Assembly: GCA_036250195.1 (NCBI GenBank)
Contig: JAVHZZ010000006.1
Location: 158,837,724-158,901,723 of the forward strand
Reading direction: 5' to 3'
Length of the DNA: 64,000 nucleotides
Origin: Mixophyes australis
Taxonomy: Eukaryota > Chordata > Amphibia > Anura > Limnodynastidae
The position numbers and the translations under genes are program-made. Each line of letters begins with the position of its first letter. Within the stretch, counting starts at the first letter, position 1. This document shows positions 33,577 to 45,485 of this stretch, piece by piece. The notes below the pieces were generated by a model, which saw only the letters and a program-made list of their open reading frames with translations, was not told the origin of the DNA and ran no database searches.

Positions 33577-34781
33577 GTCCGGCCGGATCCGCTCACCGAG
33601 GTCATCATTAAACGTGGGAAGTCTCGCACCAAAATGAGTGGATATGGGAGTTTAGGTGCTATGGCAGCTACCACCATAACAGTTTTGTCTTTGAGTGTGA
33701 CTGGTAGTATTGTTCTTTCATACTCCTCTGTCGTGCCATGTACGCAAAGAACCTTCACCTTGGGCAACCGAGAAGTTATGGTTTCGGGTAAGGCAGAACT
33801 GGAAACCAATGAGAGTTCACTCCCCGAGTCAAGCAAGGCCAGAACAAGGTTTTGGTTGATTAGCACAGTCACCCAGAACAAACAAGGACTTCCTGATGCC
33901 CTGGGACTCATGGTAAAACAGCTTGGAAATGCAGGCCCAATATGTGCCACGGAACAGTCCATGGGTTCCTGTAGTTTAGGACACTCTGCCTTAATGTGGC
34001 CTGGCTCACCACATTCGAAACACTTCAGATTAGACAGCTTTGCACCTGGCCCTCTGTCCGTAGCAGTTTTGCCATTGGGCCCTGTAGCAAGGATTGTCAA
34101 ACCTGGCTTTTGGCGTGGCAGCGGCTTTGGCACAAATGCAGGTTCTTTAGTCATTTGCTGTAGGGCACAAAACCTTTCTACCACGGTGGGAAGCTCTTCA
34201 TAAGTTTGTGGGTCTGATTGCAGATCCCACCTTTGCAAATCACCGTTCAGCCCCCGGATGCAGTGATCTATCGCCAGAACTTCAATAATCCTAGAAGGCG
34301 AATTCTCCTCAAGCTGCAGCCATTTCTTTAAAATTTTACAAAGCTCAGCCACTTGCGCTCTGACCGGTTTTTCTTTATCATAGCACCATTGGTGATAGCG
34401 CTGGGCTTGGCCTGGCCCGGAAACTCCAATGTGAGCCAAAATCTCAGACTTTAGGCAAAAATAATCAGAGGCCCGTTCCTCATCTAGATCCATATAAGCT
34501 CGCTGAGCTTCACCAGTCAGATATGGCGCCAGTCTCTCAGCCCAATCTTTAGGAGGCCATTTTGCAAGTCTCTCAAAGGACACCAGATATCCTTCTACGT
34601 CATCAGCTGGTGACATTTTCTGCAGAACCGGACCAGGTGGTTCATTTCTGTCATGCCTCACCTGGCTTAACTCTTCCCTTAAGAGCCTTGTGCCCTGTGC
34701 CTCGGCAACTCGTAGCATCTGAGCTTGCTGCTGTTGCTGCACAGCGGCCACATTCACAAGGGTTTTCAGTACTTCCTCCAT
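33537..34781 (-). pseudogene. Gmr1 gag-protease
   Basis: 414 codons. Residues about 60-205 hold a helical capsid region resembling the SCAN domain (HQWCYDKEKPVRAQVAELCK...CIRGLNGDLQ), a domain known to derive from Gmr1-like Gag. A CCHC knuckle follows (CFECGEPGHIKAEC, about 245-258), then an aspartic protease with LLDSGSELSLVSS near 315. A frameshift about 33600-33615 puts the rest of the polyprotein into the integrase frame. The ATG at 34781 lies about 50 nt inside the PBS. Confidence 0.9.
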
Positions 34782-34827
34782 GTTGATGTCTGCGCGGGTT
34801 GGGTAGCGGAAACTTGCTTTCCGGAGT

Positions 34828-34845
34828 ATCCCACTCCTGACACCA
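34828..34845 (-). other. tRNA-Leu-type primer-binding site
   Basis: On minus reads TGGTGTCAGGAGTGGGAT, two bases after the LTR end. It is complementary to the 3' end of tRNA-Leu isoacceptors (CCCAC..CTGACACCA), the HERV-L type primer. This contrasts with the self-primed chromovirus in the same window. Confidence 0.6.
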
Positions 34846-34847
34846 CT

Positions 34848-35203
34848 TGTGGCAAGAGCCCGCTACTGCAGAAGCACACGCGAACAACTTCTTCCTTTTT
34901 ATGTAGTTTTATTGTCAGGTTGGTAAATGTTTTGACACCGTACAGATTTCACAGCAATTCTTGGAGACCCTAAATGCTAGCTAGACATAGCTCAACTCTC
35001 TCAAGACCAGCCAGCTTCCCCAGCGTTGGTCTCAGTGCACAAATGATACAAACAAGCTTTTATACCTGATACTCCTCCCCCAGCCTTAGCTTGATGGACA
35101 GGTGACACACCCACCTTCTCTTTAAGAGGAAACGCCCATCCCTGGCTCTGTTTGCACTAACAGACACACCCTGTCTGTTTGCTGAGAGGAAGGATTTCAA
35201 ATC
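34848..35203 (-). repeat. 5' LTR of Gmr1-type element
   Basis: On minus: TATAAAAG at 35064-35057, AATAAA at 34913-34908, ending GCCACA at 34848. The outer boundary near 35203 is uncertain because the partner LTR is missing. Confidence 0.65.
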
Positions 35204-35340
35204 ATGTAAGTTTAACCAAACTTAAACTATAGCTTTTCATACATAAGTCTTTACATTCAATCTAGGTGCATTACTGCACAAATGTTTTACTCTACTTCCC
35301 TGCTTTCTCTGCATATTGCCAGCTACATGCCTGCTTTTGT

Positions 35341-35399
<59 letters not shown>

Positions 35400-36039
35400 A
35401 TTACTCTGCTATGTGCATAACACCATAGTGCTGTCTCTCATTGTGATTCATTATTTAAATGTATTCACGTAATTGGCTTGAATAATTAGCTGGTAGTCTG
35501 GTCTATGTGCATTGCTTACACTGTTTCATTGATATCAATCCATGTGTAATGCCATGTATTATATACATATAACCAATCGACAACTCCCTAGGAAACCCAC
35601 AAATCTTGCCTAAATTCATGTTTTCTTCTGTCTCCGATCCTATTGTATCTGTATATAACAGATTTAATAAGAATGTTGCTTCTGTGACAGCCGGTTGTCA
35701 GTGACAACCATTTGATCACCGTCATTGTATTTATATCGCTCAGGAGCTGCATTGCAGCAATAAACAACACATACTGTATGTGTGCATCCTACGTCTTGTG
35801 TAATACCATAGTATCTTCGGTAGTCCAGAAAGCCGCCCTTGCATTGTGAATGAAATAATTGAATTCATCTTTTAACCCTTGCTATGTTAGGAAATCTACT
35901 TACAGTAGGTTTGCTACATGTAGAGAATTATCCAACCTGTCATGTCGCTAATACCTATAAAAGACTTGCTTAGGTTTTGGTTTTACTTTGGCAAGAGCTC
36001 GAACATATTTTGTTTCAATAGATATATCTCACAACATAT
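35204..36039. other. AT microsatellite and unrecognised sequence
   Basis: Contains a (TA)n run at 35345-35400. The stretch 35690-35800 has a GCAATAAACAACA tail reminiscent of an LTR polyadenylation region, but nothing else supports an element. Confidence 0.5.
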
Positions 36040-36185
36040 CATACTTGCCTACTTTTTGGGATCTCCCCTCTGGAATCTCCAAACGGCAAGTGCAGGGGGC
36101 TGCATCTTGCCGGTGCAATGTTTCTGGGAGACCTGGCCTGGTTGTGTCAACTCTATATTGGCTCCCCAATGTGTAATACAAGCAA
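36040..36185. mobile_element. CATACTTGCC MITE fragment
   Basis: Starts CATACTTGCCTACTTTTTGG, the terminus of the 41896-42123 family, and keeps its GGGAGACCTGG-type segment, but the opposite terminus is absent. Confidence 0.6.
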
Positions 36186-36879
36186 GAGGCCCCTCTTTAA
36201 AACAATGGTCATATGGATATGACCAAGATGATATTAAAATAAAATAATTTAAAAAGGAATGGTAAATTAAAATTTAATCTAGTCAATGCCTAATAATAAC
36301 TGAAGCCTTGCCCTTATTCCAAACTGTATCTCATAATCTGACATTTGGAGCAGATTAGGTTATCTAATTGGGGCATCTGTATGCTTGACACAGCGCAACA
36401 CAACAAAGTCAAATTAGAAGGGTTCTACAGGGGACCTGTGCCATAATCTTGTGAAAGTTCTTCATTCACTCCTTATTTCTAGAAAAGGTATAATAAACTT
36501 ATGTGCCTATACGGTTGATATTTATTAAATAAAATCTTTACATATTGTGCCTAAAATACTTTCTCCAGGTTGAAGCAAATAGTAATATGTGTCATAGTTC
36601 AATAATAATTTAATAATCCAAGATTTATACTTATATTTATAGTGTGAGTTTGTTTGGCTGGAATAAACTATAGACAGTTTAATAACAGTTTCTGAATTAA
36701 ATGGACTCATTGATCTACTAAGGCTGCTCTAGCACCAAGGAAAATATTTTCCTAAGGTGCCCACACCATTTGCCAGAGCTGTGTTTTTCTGGGACTCTTC
36801 TCACATTCCCGACTTGGATGGCGTTGGTGTGAGCGGGAGGACCAATCACAATCACAGAACATTGTGGCTTCTTATTAGT
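36186..36879. other. No recognised feature
   Basis: AT-rich unassigned sequence; a short inverted repeat (AGGAAAATATTTTCCT) lies near 36738. Confidence 0.5.
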
Positions 36880-37164
36880 TGTCCTGTTCCAAACTGCATG
36901 ACAGTAAGTTGCTGTCAGAATGCTCACGATTAGACATACCACTGGTGGATGGACTCTCCACAGGGATTGGTGTCATTTCTGATTCAGAGCATACATTATC
37001 CTCTAATGCCTTACTGTTTTCTTGCAGCTCAGCTTTCACGCGTAACAGTACTTGTGCACCACTTTTAGACTATTTAGCAAATTACTTGGTTTTGCTTTGT
37101 CACGAGTGTCCGTACAAGAAGAAGGCTCAGTAACATTTTTTGATCTGCCACTAATAGACAAAGG

Positions 37165-37434
37165 TTAAGACCTCATTCTCTCTTTGCCACTGCGTGTACA
37201 GAATGGCATGTTGGCAAAAAATTTTTTATCGGCAGTTAACTTTTCCTCAGTTACACTTCTTTTTCCCTTCAACCCAGTAAAACATTTTTGGGTGTGTGTT
37301 TTTTTGACTGATTTCAAAATATTGTGTAGTTTGACATCGCCTTTCCCAGATGACGTACTGGGAACACTACCATCAGGACTGGTGACAGAACCTGGTTGCT
37401 CATTCTGCTCATATGTGGACTGCTTTGAATACAT
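37165..37434 (-). pseudogene. hAT transposase N-terminal remnant
   Basis: 89 codons resembling the first open segment of the transposase at 12352-12744: both have an acidic/Ser N-terminus with VPSTSSGKGD-like motif, a Lys-rich middle, and end in ANMPF(C/T)TRSGKER. The BED finger and core are not recognisable upstream on plus, so this is a fragment. Confidence 0.8.
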
Positions 37435-37439
37435 TCTGA

Positions 37440-37950
37440 GCCCAAAGCACTTGTAGTGCTACAAATTGTTTTAGATACTGCTGACAAATATGACCTTTGA
37501 CAGCCAGAAATATTAATGCAAAAGGATGGGGGACACGCCAAAAGCACTTGAGAGTGCTAAAAAATATTTTTCAGATTGCTGACAAACAGGACTTTTGACA
37601 GCCAGAAATATTAATGCAAAAGAATGGGGGACACCCCAAAAGCACTTGGAGTGCTAAATATTATATTTTTAGTCTGCTGAAAAATAGTACTTTTGACAGC
37701 CAGAAATATTAATGCAAAAGAATGGGGGACACCCCAAAAGCACTTGGGAGCGCTAAATATTATATTTTTAGTCTGCTGACAAATAGGACTTTTGACAGCC
37801 AGAAATATTAATGCAAAAGAATGTGGGACACCCCAAAAGCACTTGGGAGTGCTAAATATTATATTTTTAGTCTGCTGAAAAATAGTAATTTTGACAGCCA
37901 GAAATATTAATGCAAAAGAATGGGGGACACCCCAAAGCACTTGTAGTGCC
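37440..37950. repeat. 98-bp tandem repeat
   Basis: Five copies spaced 98, 98, 99 and 99 bp (GACAGCCAGAAATATTAATG at about 37500-37895). It occupies the same 5'-subterminal position as the arrays in the other two hAT elements. The 113-codon minus frame here is a repeat translation. Confidence 0.9.
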
Positions 37951-38288
37951 AAATATTGAAAAAAAAAGGCTCCTCTATCCTCCTCTCTTCTCTATCAATT
38001 GTTATCAGAATTGTAATCAGAATTGTTATCAGAATTGTATTCTCTGTCCCTGCTCTAATCAGCCTGTGACTACACCCTGCTCTCTCCCTCTGTCAAATGG
38101 TGATTGGAGGCAGGTATTTATAATTTTCAAATATCGCGAGAACCGAGCCCCGAGATCCGACGACGTCACAATGACGTTCGGCCTCGATTTGGAATCCAAG
38201 CGGACGGAAGAGTACTGAGCCTGCTCAGCTCGGATAGGCAAAGTTTGGGTGAGTTCGGCTCTCGGGGAACCGAGCACGCCCATCTCTA

Positions 38289-39027
38289 ATTACAATTAAT
38301 GTTTTTAAATAAATGTCAATATTACAGACTGATAAGAGGGACGAAATAAAGAGAAAGGAGACACAGCAGGACACTGGGCTAAAATGAGATATTCAGTGCT
38401 CCACATACAGTTACAGGTATCCTCACATGAAGGACACAGAAGCATTTCTGATTCTGTTAGTGAGAAACAATACAAAAACCTTAACAGAGCTGTGAAAATT
38501 GTGTAGTTTATCTGTTCCTTCCCGGAGATTTCTCAGCATATTGCTACAGAAGTGATGAACTTATGGTAGCTATTTAATGATTGCAAAAAGGTGGTGTTGG
38601 CATCTTTTGACACATGGCACAGGTTTCATCACATGATTGTCGACTGTCAGTAAATTTACTGGTTGTGAGGAAAGTTAAGTTATACTTTTGTCTGTCAGTA
38701 GAAAAGATCTCTGTAGTAATCAGAAAAATATACACCCTGCTGATAATGTCCATTAGTCAGGTATTATTGGGGGTCAGGGATCTAGTGTCCTGTGCCTGTG
38801 TATGTCACCATGGCTACTATTCCCCTTCCTCCTCGTCAGACCTAGTCATATGACTATATAGTGTAATAGAATTGTAAATCTAATTGTAGAAATGTATTTA
38901 GCTGCAGCATGGAGAGAACATCACACTTTAATTAGCTGGAGAATATATACTCAGTTATTGAAGAGCATATATATCTTCACACTGCTGAAGTGTATATGCC
39001 AAGCATATGGTAAGTATATGATCAATG
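38289..39027. other. No recognised feature
   Basis: Unassigned AT-rich sequence without convincing frames. Confidence 0.5.
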
Positions 39028-39035
39028 ACTAGAGA

Positions 39036-40605
39036 CAGGGCCTGATTAAGGGTTCTGGCCGCCCTAGGCTAATACGGCCGCAGCGCCCCCCCCCCCCCCT
39101 CCCCCCCCCCTCCTCCGAATATATAGGTGTATAGGAACACTCCTGAATATGAATGTTCAGGTGTATTCTCCAGCATTCAAATTTAGACAGATTGTGCCAT
39201 TGTCTTTTACCTGTCCTTGCTCTTCTCTCTTGCAACTTTGTTATCCTCTCGCTGGCTTCTGGAAAGTTGGCGTCCTTTTTTGAAAATGCAAAAATTTATT
39301 ATAATGCAAACCCTGAATGATTAGGCCCTTTAGTGAAAACAAAACATTCCATTATGGCCAGCTAAAAGTACCCCATTGGACAGGCATATATAAGCAATAT
39401 CTGAATATTTGTTGTCAATCAAATACAAACCTCTACCAGCCCCATCTCACTAATATTTAGTATTCTAGTGATTGCTGAGACCACCCATGTGACCACCACA
39501 CAATCATGAGATTCTGCCCCCCAAAGCTGCTCTATTTTTTAAATACCCCCTGCAGCCATTTTCCTTAACCACAACCCCCCCCCCCACAGCCATTTTCCTT
39601 AACCCCTGCTGCAGCCATTTTCTTTACCTCCCACCCTGCATCCATCCCCCTTGCAGCTATATTCCTTACCTCCACTCTGTAGCTATCCCCCCCCCCGTCA
39701 CATCAAAACTCCCCCAGTCACATATATCAGCCCCCCTCCTCTGCCCTCCTTCATACATATCAACCTCTCTACCTCCCTATAGATTTTCATGGCAGCCCCC
39801 CCCCTCCCACCCTATAGATTTGTATGACAGTCCCCCTCTCCCTCCCTATACATATGCATGACAGTCCCCCCTCTCCCTCCCTATAGATATGCAGGGTAGT
39901 CCCCCCCCCTCCCTATAGATATGCAGGGTAGTTCCCCCCCTCCCTATAGATATGCAGGGTAGTTCCCCCCCCTTCCTATAGATATGCAGGGCAGTTCCCC
40001 CTCCCTATAGATATGCAGGGCAGTTCTCCCCCTCCCTAAAGATATGCAGGGCAGTTCCCCCCCCCCTCCCTATAGATATGCAGGGCAGTTCCCCCCCCTC
40101 CCTATAGATATGCAGGGCAGTTCCCCCTCCCTCCCTATAGATATGCAGGGCAGTTCCCCCCCTCCCTATAGATATGCAGGGCAGTCCCCCCCCCCCCTAT
40201 AGATATGCAGGGCAGTTCCCCCCTTCACTTACCTGTAGTTGTGCCAGCGTCGCTCCTCTCCTCAGATCAGTAGATAGGAAGTGAAGACGTCCTGCTTCCT
40301 GTCTGCTGCACAGCAACAGGCAGCCTGGCGATTGGCTGTGTGTTGCTAACCACTGACCACCAATGCTTTTGATCGTCGAGCCCTCCACCCCCCCGCGGCG
40401 ATCCCCCCCCCCGCGGCGATTTACAGCGGCGACCCCCCCACCCCGAAAAAAAAAGTGAATGAAGAAGAAAAAAAAATTAAAAAAAAAAAGTAAAAAATTT
40501 TTTTTAAAAAAAAAAAAAAAAAAAAAAATACCCACAGTGCAGCGCCCCCCAGGACCCAGCGCCCCAGGCTGCAGCCTGGTCAGCCTAGTGGTTGATCAGG
40601 CCCTG
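39036..40605. mobile_element. Non-autonomous hAT, 1.6 kb, with minisatellite
   Basis: Ends CAGGGCCTGATTAAGG and GGTTGATCAGGCCCTG are inverted repeats; perfect 8-bp target duplication ACTAGAGA (39028-39035, 40606-40613). The subterminal GCCGCCCTAGGCT/AGCCTGGTCAGCC segments are also inverted. The interior holds C-rich tandem repeats and poly-A but no transposase. Confidence 0.94.
39776..40215. repeat. C-rich minisatellite
   Basis: Twelve or more copies of CCCTATAGATATGCAGGGCA plus a variable run of C (period about 28-33 bp), inside the non-autonomous hAT. Confidence 0.92.
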
Positions 40606-40695
40606 ACTAGAGATCACTACACATCTTAACATTGGTGGAGAATATATGCTCAGTGCCTAGAGAGCACAACACATTTTTACACTGGTTGAAACTAT

Positions 40696-41318
40696 GGGTC
40701 TGATGTTGAGTTGGATGTATGCCCGTTTGTGTATCTTAAATTCCGAAAATTTGCACTGTGCATGCTCACCAAGAGAGCGCATGCAGATCTGCGTGTATCT
40801 GACACTTGCACCCTTCCTTATGTCTAACGTAGGCTGAGTACAGTAAGCGCACATTCATAAAAATATAACTAACACATAGATGCCTTTCAGGAGCCCTATC
40901 TATTGCAGGTGCTAGAGGGTAGGTGCAAATACATGTTGATGATGATGATGGTCACCAGCACTACCTAGCTGTGTCTGATTGACGACTTCACCTCTGATGA
41001 AGCTAATTGGTGCTTTCTTAATTGATCCTGGATATATTATAGGATTTTTTGAGCGTATTTTCCCCAAAAATTTTTTTTGCTTTCATTCAAAACATGAGAC
41101 GGAATACTGTATGTGCTGTATTATATCAAACTTAATAGCAAATGTTAACAACCTTTACTTGTGCTAATGACCTGGTTGTGTGTATGCATGTGTGGGTGTA
41201 TGTAGGAAGTCATCCTGGTGCATACGCTACCGGTGCAAAGCATAAATACGTTATTTTTCCAGAAGTTTTTCTTTGGTGTAAATTACACCCAACATGCGTC
41301 CAACTCAGCGTTAGGCCC
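40696..41318. mobile_element. TAT-flanked TIR element
   Basis: 623 bp with ends GGGTCTGATGTTGAGTTGGA and TCCAACTCAGCGTTAGGCCC (inverted), flanked by TAT (40693-40695, 41319-41321). It has no transposase. Confidence 0.85.
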
Positions 41319-41887
41319 TATATGATCACAGCATTGGGAGCACACCACATATTCAATCAGCTGAACTATTTTGCTCCCACCATGGAGAGCAGGTCAAACG
41401 ATTTATTCTGGTTTCTCATATGACAACTTTACATCACTTGTTTTGCAAACTATGGTAACATTTATTAGACACGAACACTATACATACATATTTATTAACA
41501 TTAGCTTGAAGACTGGATTATTATGACATAAATAAGATAACAGGGGGAATCAATAAAGTGCAAGTGTTCGAATCCTACATTGCAAGCAAAGGTCAGACAG
41601 AAAGGTCATCGTACAGAGAATCACAAATTTCATTTTTCAGACAAATAAACACCAGATTTGCAACAGAACCACGCAGAAAAGAGTGGAGGCATTAATATAG
41701 GGCTCCAGACAGGAGAGCTATAAACATTTGTCTGTAGTCATAACAGATCTGTATTGGTAAGTTTGAGCATTAGTATTATTTCTATTTTGGAAAGACTTCT
41801 ATACTTCAGTCTGTGGGTTCTGCTATATCCATCCAGTGTACAATTCTGTTTCTTTGGACCAGCCATGTATATGAACCTCAACATCCT
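41319..41887. other. No recognised feature
   Basis: Unassigned sequence between two elements. Confidence 0.5.
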
Positions 41888-41895
41888 GCTATGAA

Positions 41896-42123
41896 CATAC
41901 TTACCAACTTTAGAAAGTTGGTTTCCGGCAGCCTGCTGGGGGAGGTGGGCGTGATGGGGGCTCCAAAATGCGCGTCATTTGGCAGCGGGGGGCAGGGCCT
42001 AATTCTGCCCACTTCACTAGGAAGTGGGCAGATCCAGGAGATTGCCACACTCTCCCGGGAGTCCGTGAGACTCTCGCAAAATGCGGGAGTCTCACGGACA
42101 TTCCGGGAGAGTTGGCAAGCATG
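41896..42123. mobile_element. hAT MITE with GCTATGAA duplication
   Basis: 228 bp; left end CATACTTACCAACTTT, right end AGAGTTGGCAAGCATG; perfect 8-bp duplication GCTATGAA (41888-41895, 42124-42131). The right half carries the CTCCCGG...CCGGGAG inverted segment typical of this family. Confidence 0.93.
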
Positions 42124-42131
42124 GCTATGAA

Positions 42132-42489
42132 GCCCTAGTGGGCTGACAAACAAACACTGATCAAATAATAAGGTTTCACTAATGCCATATAATGGTCATT
42201 TTCTACTCAATGGTCAAACAGATCACCACTGATGTGAAAGGAAAACATTGAAAAGTAGGAATTGAAAAACTAAGAATTTAATAGGAGAAAAACTATGCAG
42301 CAATGAAATCTATTTTTAATGGAATAACTGTGAGTAATCATTTTTCTTTTGAATTAATGCAATCATAGTGACAAATTATTAAATAATGTTTATTAGGGCG
42401 TGAGATAAATTGCTATTTAATTGATCTGTAACATTCTTAAGCTCCTTTGTGAATTCCAAACAGAAGGTGTGTAAGTAGTGGAAATATAT
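42132..42489. other. No recognised feature
   Basis: AT-rich spacer between two members of the same MITE family. Confidence 0.5.
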
Positions 42490-42740
42490 CATACTTGCCT
42501 ACTTTCCGTAGGCGACATCCGGGAGAGGGGTGTGACTGGAAGGCGGGAGGGGGCAGGGTGCCGTGATTCGCAACATTTTGGCCCCGTCCCCACAAGTAAA
42601 ATGACGTTTTGTCGCGGGGGGTGGGGCCAAAATGACGCGATTCTCTGTGAACCGCGTCATTTTAGCAATGGAATTGTGGGATGAGGGAGAAATGCCAGCT
42701 CTCCCGGGAGTCCGACCCGAATTTCGAGAGGGTTAAGCCC
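42490..42740. mobile_element. CATACTTGCC MITE, diverged
   Basis: Starts CATACTTGCCTACTTTCCG; the interior has inverted GGGGCCAAAATGACGC/CATTTTGGCCCC segments and the right side CTCCCGGGAGTCCG...AGAGGGTTAAGCC. The right terminus is decayed and no duplication is seen. Confidence 0.7.
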
Positions 42741-43730
42741 AGGATTTCGAAGTGAGGCAATTCTAAGCATGAAAAGTGCAATACAATGGAATCTATCACA
42801 ACAACTGTAGACAGACCTTACACTACAATCCATCATGATATGTTTACTGAACTCAACTATCATGCATTTTGTTTTACACTTAAAAACTCTTTCTTAAAAA
42901 ATAAATAAATAAATAATTATTAGATATTAACTCTAGATAATAAGAATAGGTAGTGATAATTGCAATGTATATACAGAATAAGAAGAATCACACTGTGTTG
43001 TTTGGTCAGCATTAAAAATTGGAGACATTACCAGATTCTGTCCTCTCCTGCTTAAGAAACAAACTTGATCCTTTTGTGTGGAAAATATAAATTGAAGCCT
43101 AAAGACAGTATGATATGAGATGGTCATTCCACACATGAGGAAAGGTCTTTGGTGGTACAATCCTTGGGACAGCAAGCTAGACTACGATCCCCCACCTCAA
43201 TGTTCTAATCGCTTGACTTGCTCAGCAATGATCACTTGCGTTTCTTAAGGCAGTGGCAGGCAGTGTGAGTGAAGTAAGGCCAGAAAATGATTCTCCCTCT
43301 CCTACCACTGTTCCACTCACTGTGCTTATCATAGTGGTCAAAAGCTGGTGATGCAACTGGGGCAGTAGTGAAGTACAAGTGCTGCCTTGGGTGGCATAAT
43401 GTTGTAGTGGCTTTAGTTAGTCAACTGGGTCAATTATGTTTTTGCAGCCAGTTGAGATAATTTACAAATTTCAAAATGGCGGCTCCATAATAAAAAAGTA
43501 GTTTTAGACCCACGTTGCACCTCGATTTGTGTAAGTGCATCTAGATTTAAAATCCGTTGCACAGAATTTTTGCCTCGCTTCGACTGTGGAATTTTGCAAG
43601 TTTTTTCAGCACAATATGGCCTTAAGAGTTCCGTGCAAACTTACCCTATTGTTTTTGTTCCTCCTGGAATAGCCCGATCTTACCAATTACACACCACAGT
43701 ACAGAATGAATTGACACCTCCATCGCCCCT
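42741..43730. other. No recognised feature
   Basis: Includes an AAATA run at 42900-42915. No gene, RNA or complete element identified. Confidence 0.5.
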
Positions 43731-45000
43731 AGGGCCGCCGAGAGGAGGGTGGCGGGTACTAACTACACGGGACATGCCAGGAGACCTGGCATGGGCCCTC
43801 ACTGCCGACTGGTTGTTTTTTTTAAAACTAATTATTTTTTTCTTTTTGCGTGGTGGTGGTGGGGGGTGCTCCGCCCCCTTCATTGGTGGGGGAGCAGGGT
43901 ACTAAAAATACCCCAAATACTCACATGATCCCGGGGCTGGCATCCCTCTTCCCTCCTCACTGCTCCGTTCGTACTGAGTCCGACCTTCAGTGAGGAGAGG
44001 CGCAGAGAGGACCCGGCAAGAAGACAGAACACCGAAGACAGAAGAGAAGAGATGAAAGAAGCCAATACAAAGGTAAATAAAGGAACGGAGGCAAGGGGAG
44101 GAAAACAGAAAGGCACCGAGTGATGAAGGAGAGGGGGGGAGCAGTATGGGACAGAGATGAAAGAGGGGGGGGGCAGTATGACTCAGTGATGAAGGAGAGG
44201 GGGGGGCAGCATGGCATAGTGATGAGGGAGAGGGGGGCAGCTTGGCACAGTGATGAATGGGGAGCAGCATGGCACAGTGTGATGAAGGGGAGGGGGGCAG
44301 CATGGCACATTGTGATGAAGGGGGAGCAGCATGGCACAGTGTGATGCAGTGTAGGGGGGGCAGCATGGCACAGTGTGATGAAGGGGAGGGGGCAGCGTGG
44401 CACAGTGATGAAGGGAAGGGGGACAGCATGGCACAGTGTGATGAAGGGGAGGGGAGGGCAGCATGGCACAGTGTGATGAAGGGGGTTAGCAGCAAGGCAC
44501 AGTGTGATGAAGGGGGGCCAGGTGCAGGGGGTACAGCAGCATGGAGGGCACAGTGTGATCATAAGGGGGCACAGCGTGGTGATGATTAAGGGGCACAGTA
44601 ATGTGTGTGATGGCACAGGGGGCATGTGGTAATGTGTGTGTGTGTGATGGCACAGGGGGCTTGTAGAGTGTGTGTGTGTGATGGTACACAGGGCTTTGGT
44701 AGTGAGTGTGTGGCAATGTAGTGTGTGTGTGAGGTAGGTGGTGGCTAATTAATGGGTGCAATTTTGTTTGTGGGGTGACGGTGGGGCAATTTAATAGTGG
44801 GGACTATTAATTTAAGATGGGGTAGTTTGGGGGCTATTGAATGTGGGGGGTGGGTTTGGGGAAAATGAGGTCTCTTTATTAAATGTGACTATGTATTATT
44901 TAATAGTAGTGATTGTTGCGGGAAATAGGTATAGTTCTGAAATGTAAATACTATTAATTTATTGCTGGGGCTGTTTGGAGGGAGGGAAATAGGTTTGTCA
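43731..45000 (+). repeat. Minisatellite-bearing repeat family, second copy
   Basis: Starts AGGGCCGCCGAGAGGAGG, a hAT-like terminus. A GC-rich leader ends at a donor-like AAAG/GTAAAT (44072/44073). A GCACAGTGTGATGAAGGGG minisatellite fills 44100-44600, then GT-rich repeats, then TATTAATTTA..GGGAAATAGGT segments that match 940-1320. The long proline- or His-rich frames on minus are repeat translations. It could be an old transposon whose first intron contains the arrays. Confidence 0.6.
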
Positions 45001-45040
45001 CCACAGCTACATGAAATGAGAAATGCGTAGTTTACAGATA

Positions 45041-45470
45041 CAGGGCCTGATTTATCAAGGCACATATCTGACGATTTTGAGCGTATCGTACTCAAAACCA
45101 CGCTGCACATGCCCAGCCCTGTCTGCTGTGTCTTTCAACTGCAGCCTACAATTTCGGAGAGTGAAGTGGACGGGGAAGAGGCGTTTTGCCATAGTCAATG
45201 TACAGTAAAGGTGTGCCTATTCACAGCCACATCCAAATCCAGCTCTGAGCGTATCAAAGTTACTTGTTTTTCTGCCGTATCTCTTTCCAGGAAACCAAAG
45301 GTTACACAACCTTTTTTAATGGGGCAGTTTTCTTCTAGCACACAGTTGAAAAATAGAAACATGCAAAAAGCTGAATGCGTTGATCACCCTCTTATTTTGC
45401 AGTTTATAAATTACCATAAGTGTCCCTGTTCCTTTCAAAACTGCCCTATTGCACATTAACAACTCTGAAT
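45041..45470. mobile_element. Truncated member of GGGCCTGA TIR family
   Basis: Starts GGGCCTGATTTATCAAGGCA and is collinear, in opposite orientation, with the right part of 46908-47637 (GAGTGAAGTGGACGGGGAAG vs GAGTGAAATGGTCGTGGAAG). The other end is missing. Confidence 0.7.
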
Positions 45471-45485
45471 GCTGGATTTAATTCT

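Larger units (their letters stand above)
31531..35203 (-). mobile_element. Gmr1-type Gypsy retrotransposon, 3'-truncated
   Basis: Minus-strand element reading LTR (34848-35203), tRNA-type PBS, gag, protease, integrase, then RT. Integrase lies upstream of RT, the Ty1/copia-like order known for the deuterostome Gmr1 group of Ty3/Gypsy elements. The RT breaks off before its catalytic YxDD; RNase H and the 3' LTR are absent. At least two frameshifts and a substituted integrase Asp mark it as dead. Confidence 0.88.
36880..38288 (-). mobile_element. hAT transposon 5' fragment
   Basis: The right end CGAGCACGCCCATCTCTA at 38288 is the 5' terminus of the family represented at 17488. Inside are a 98-bp tandem block and the N-terminus of the transposase on minus; the catalytic part and 3' end are missing. 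The left limit is approximate. Confidence 0.8.

Noticed and set aside
29828..35203. One retroelement with left LTR at 29828 and right LTR at 34848
   Set aside because: The two LTR-like segments share no sequence, so they cannot be the pair of one element.
35690..35800. LTR-like polyadenylation segment
   Set aside because: Only an AATAAA-like tail; no boundaries, duplication or partner sequence.
43902..44761. Overlapping Pro/His/Cys-rich minus frames up to 212 codons
   Set aside because: Translations of the GCACAGTGTGATGAAGG minisatellite; alternative frames give similar low-complexity strings.
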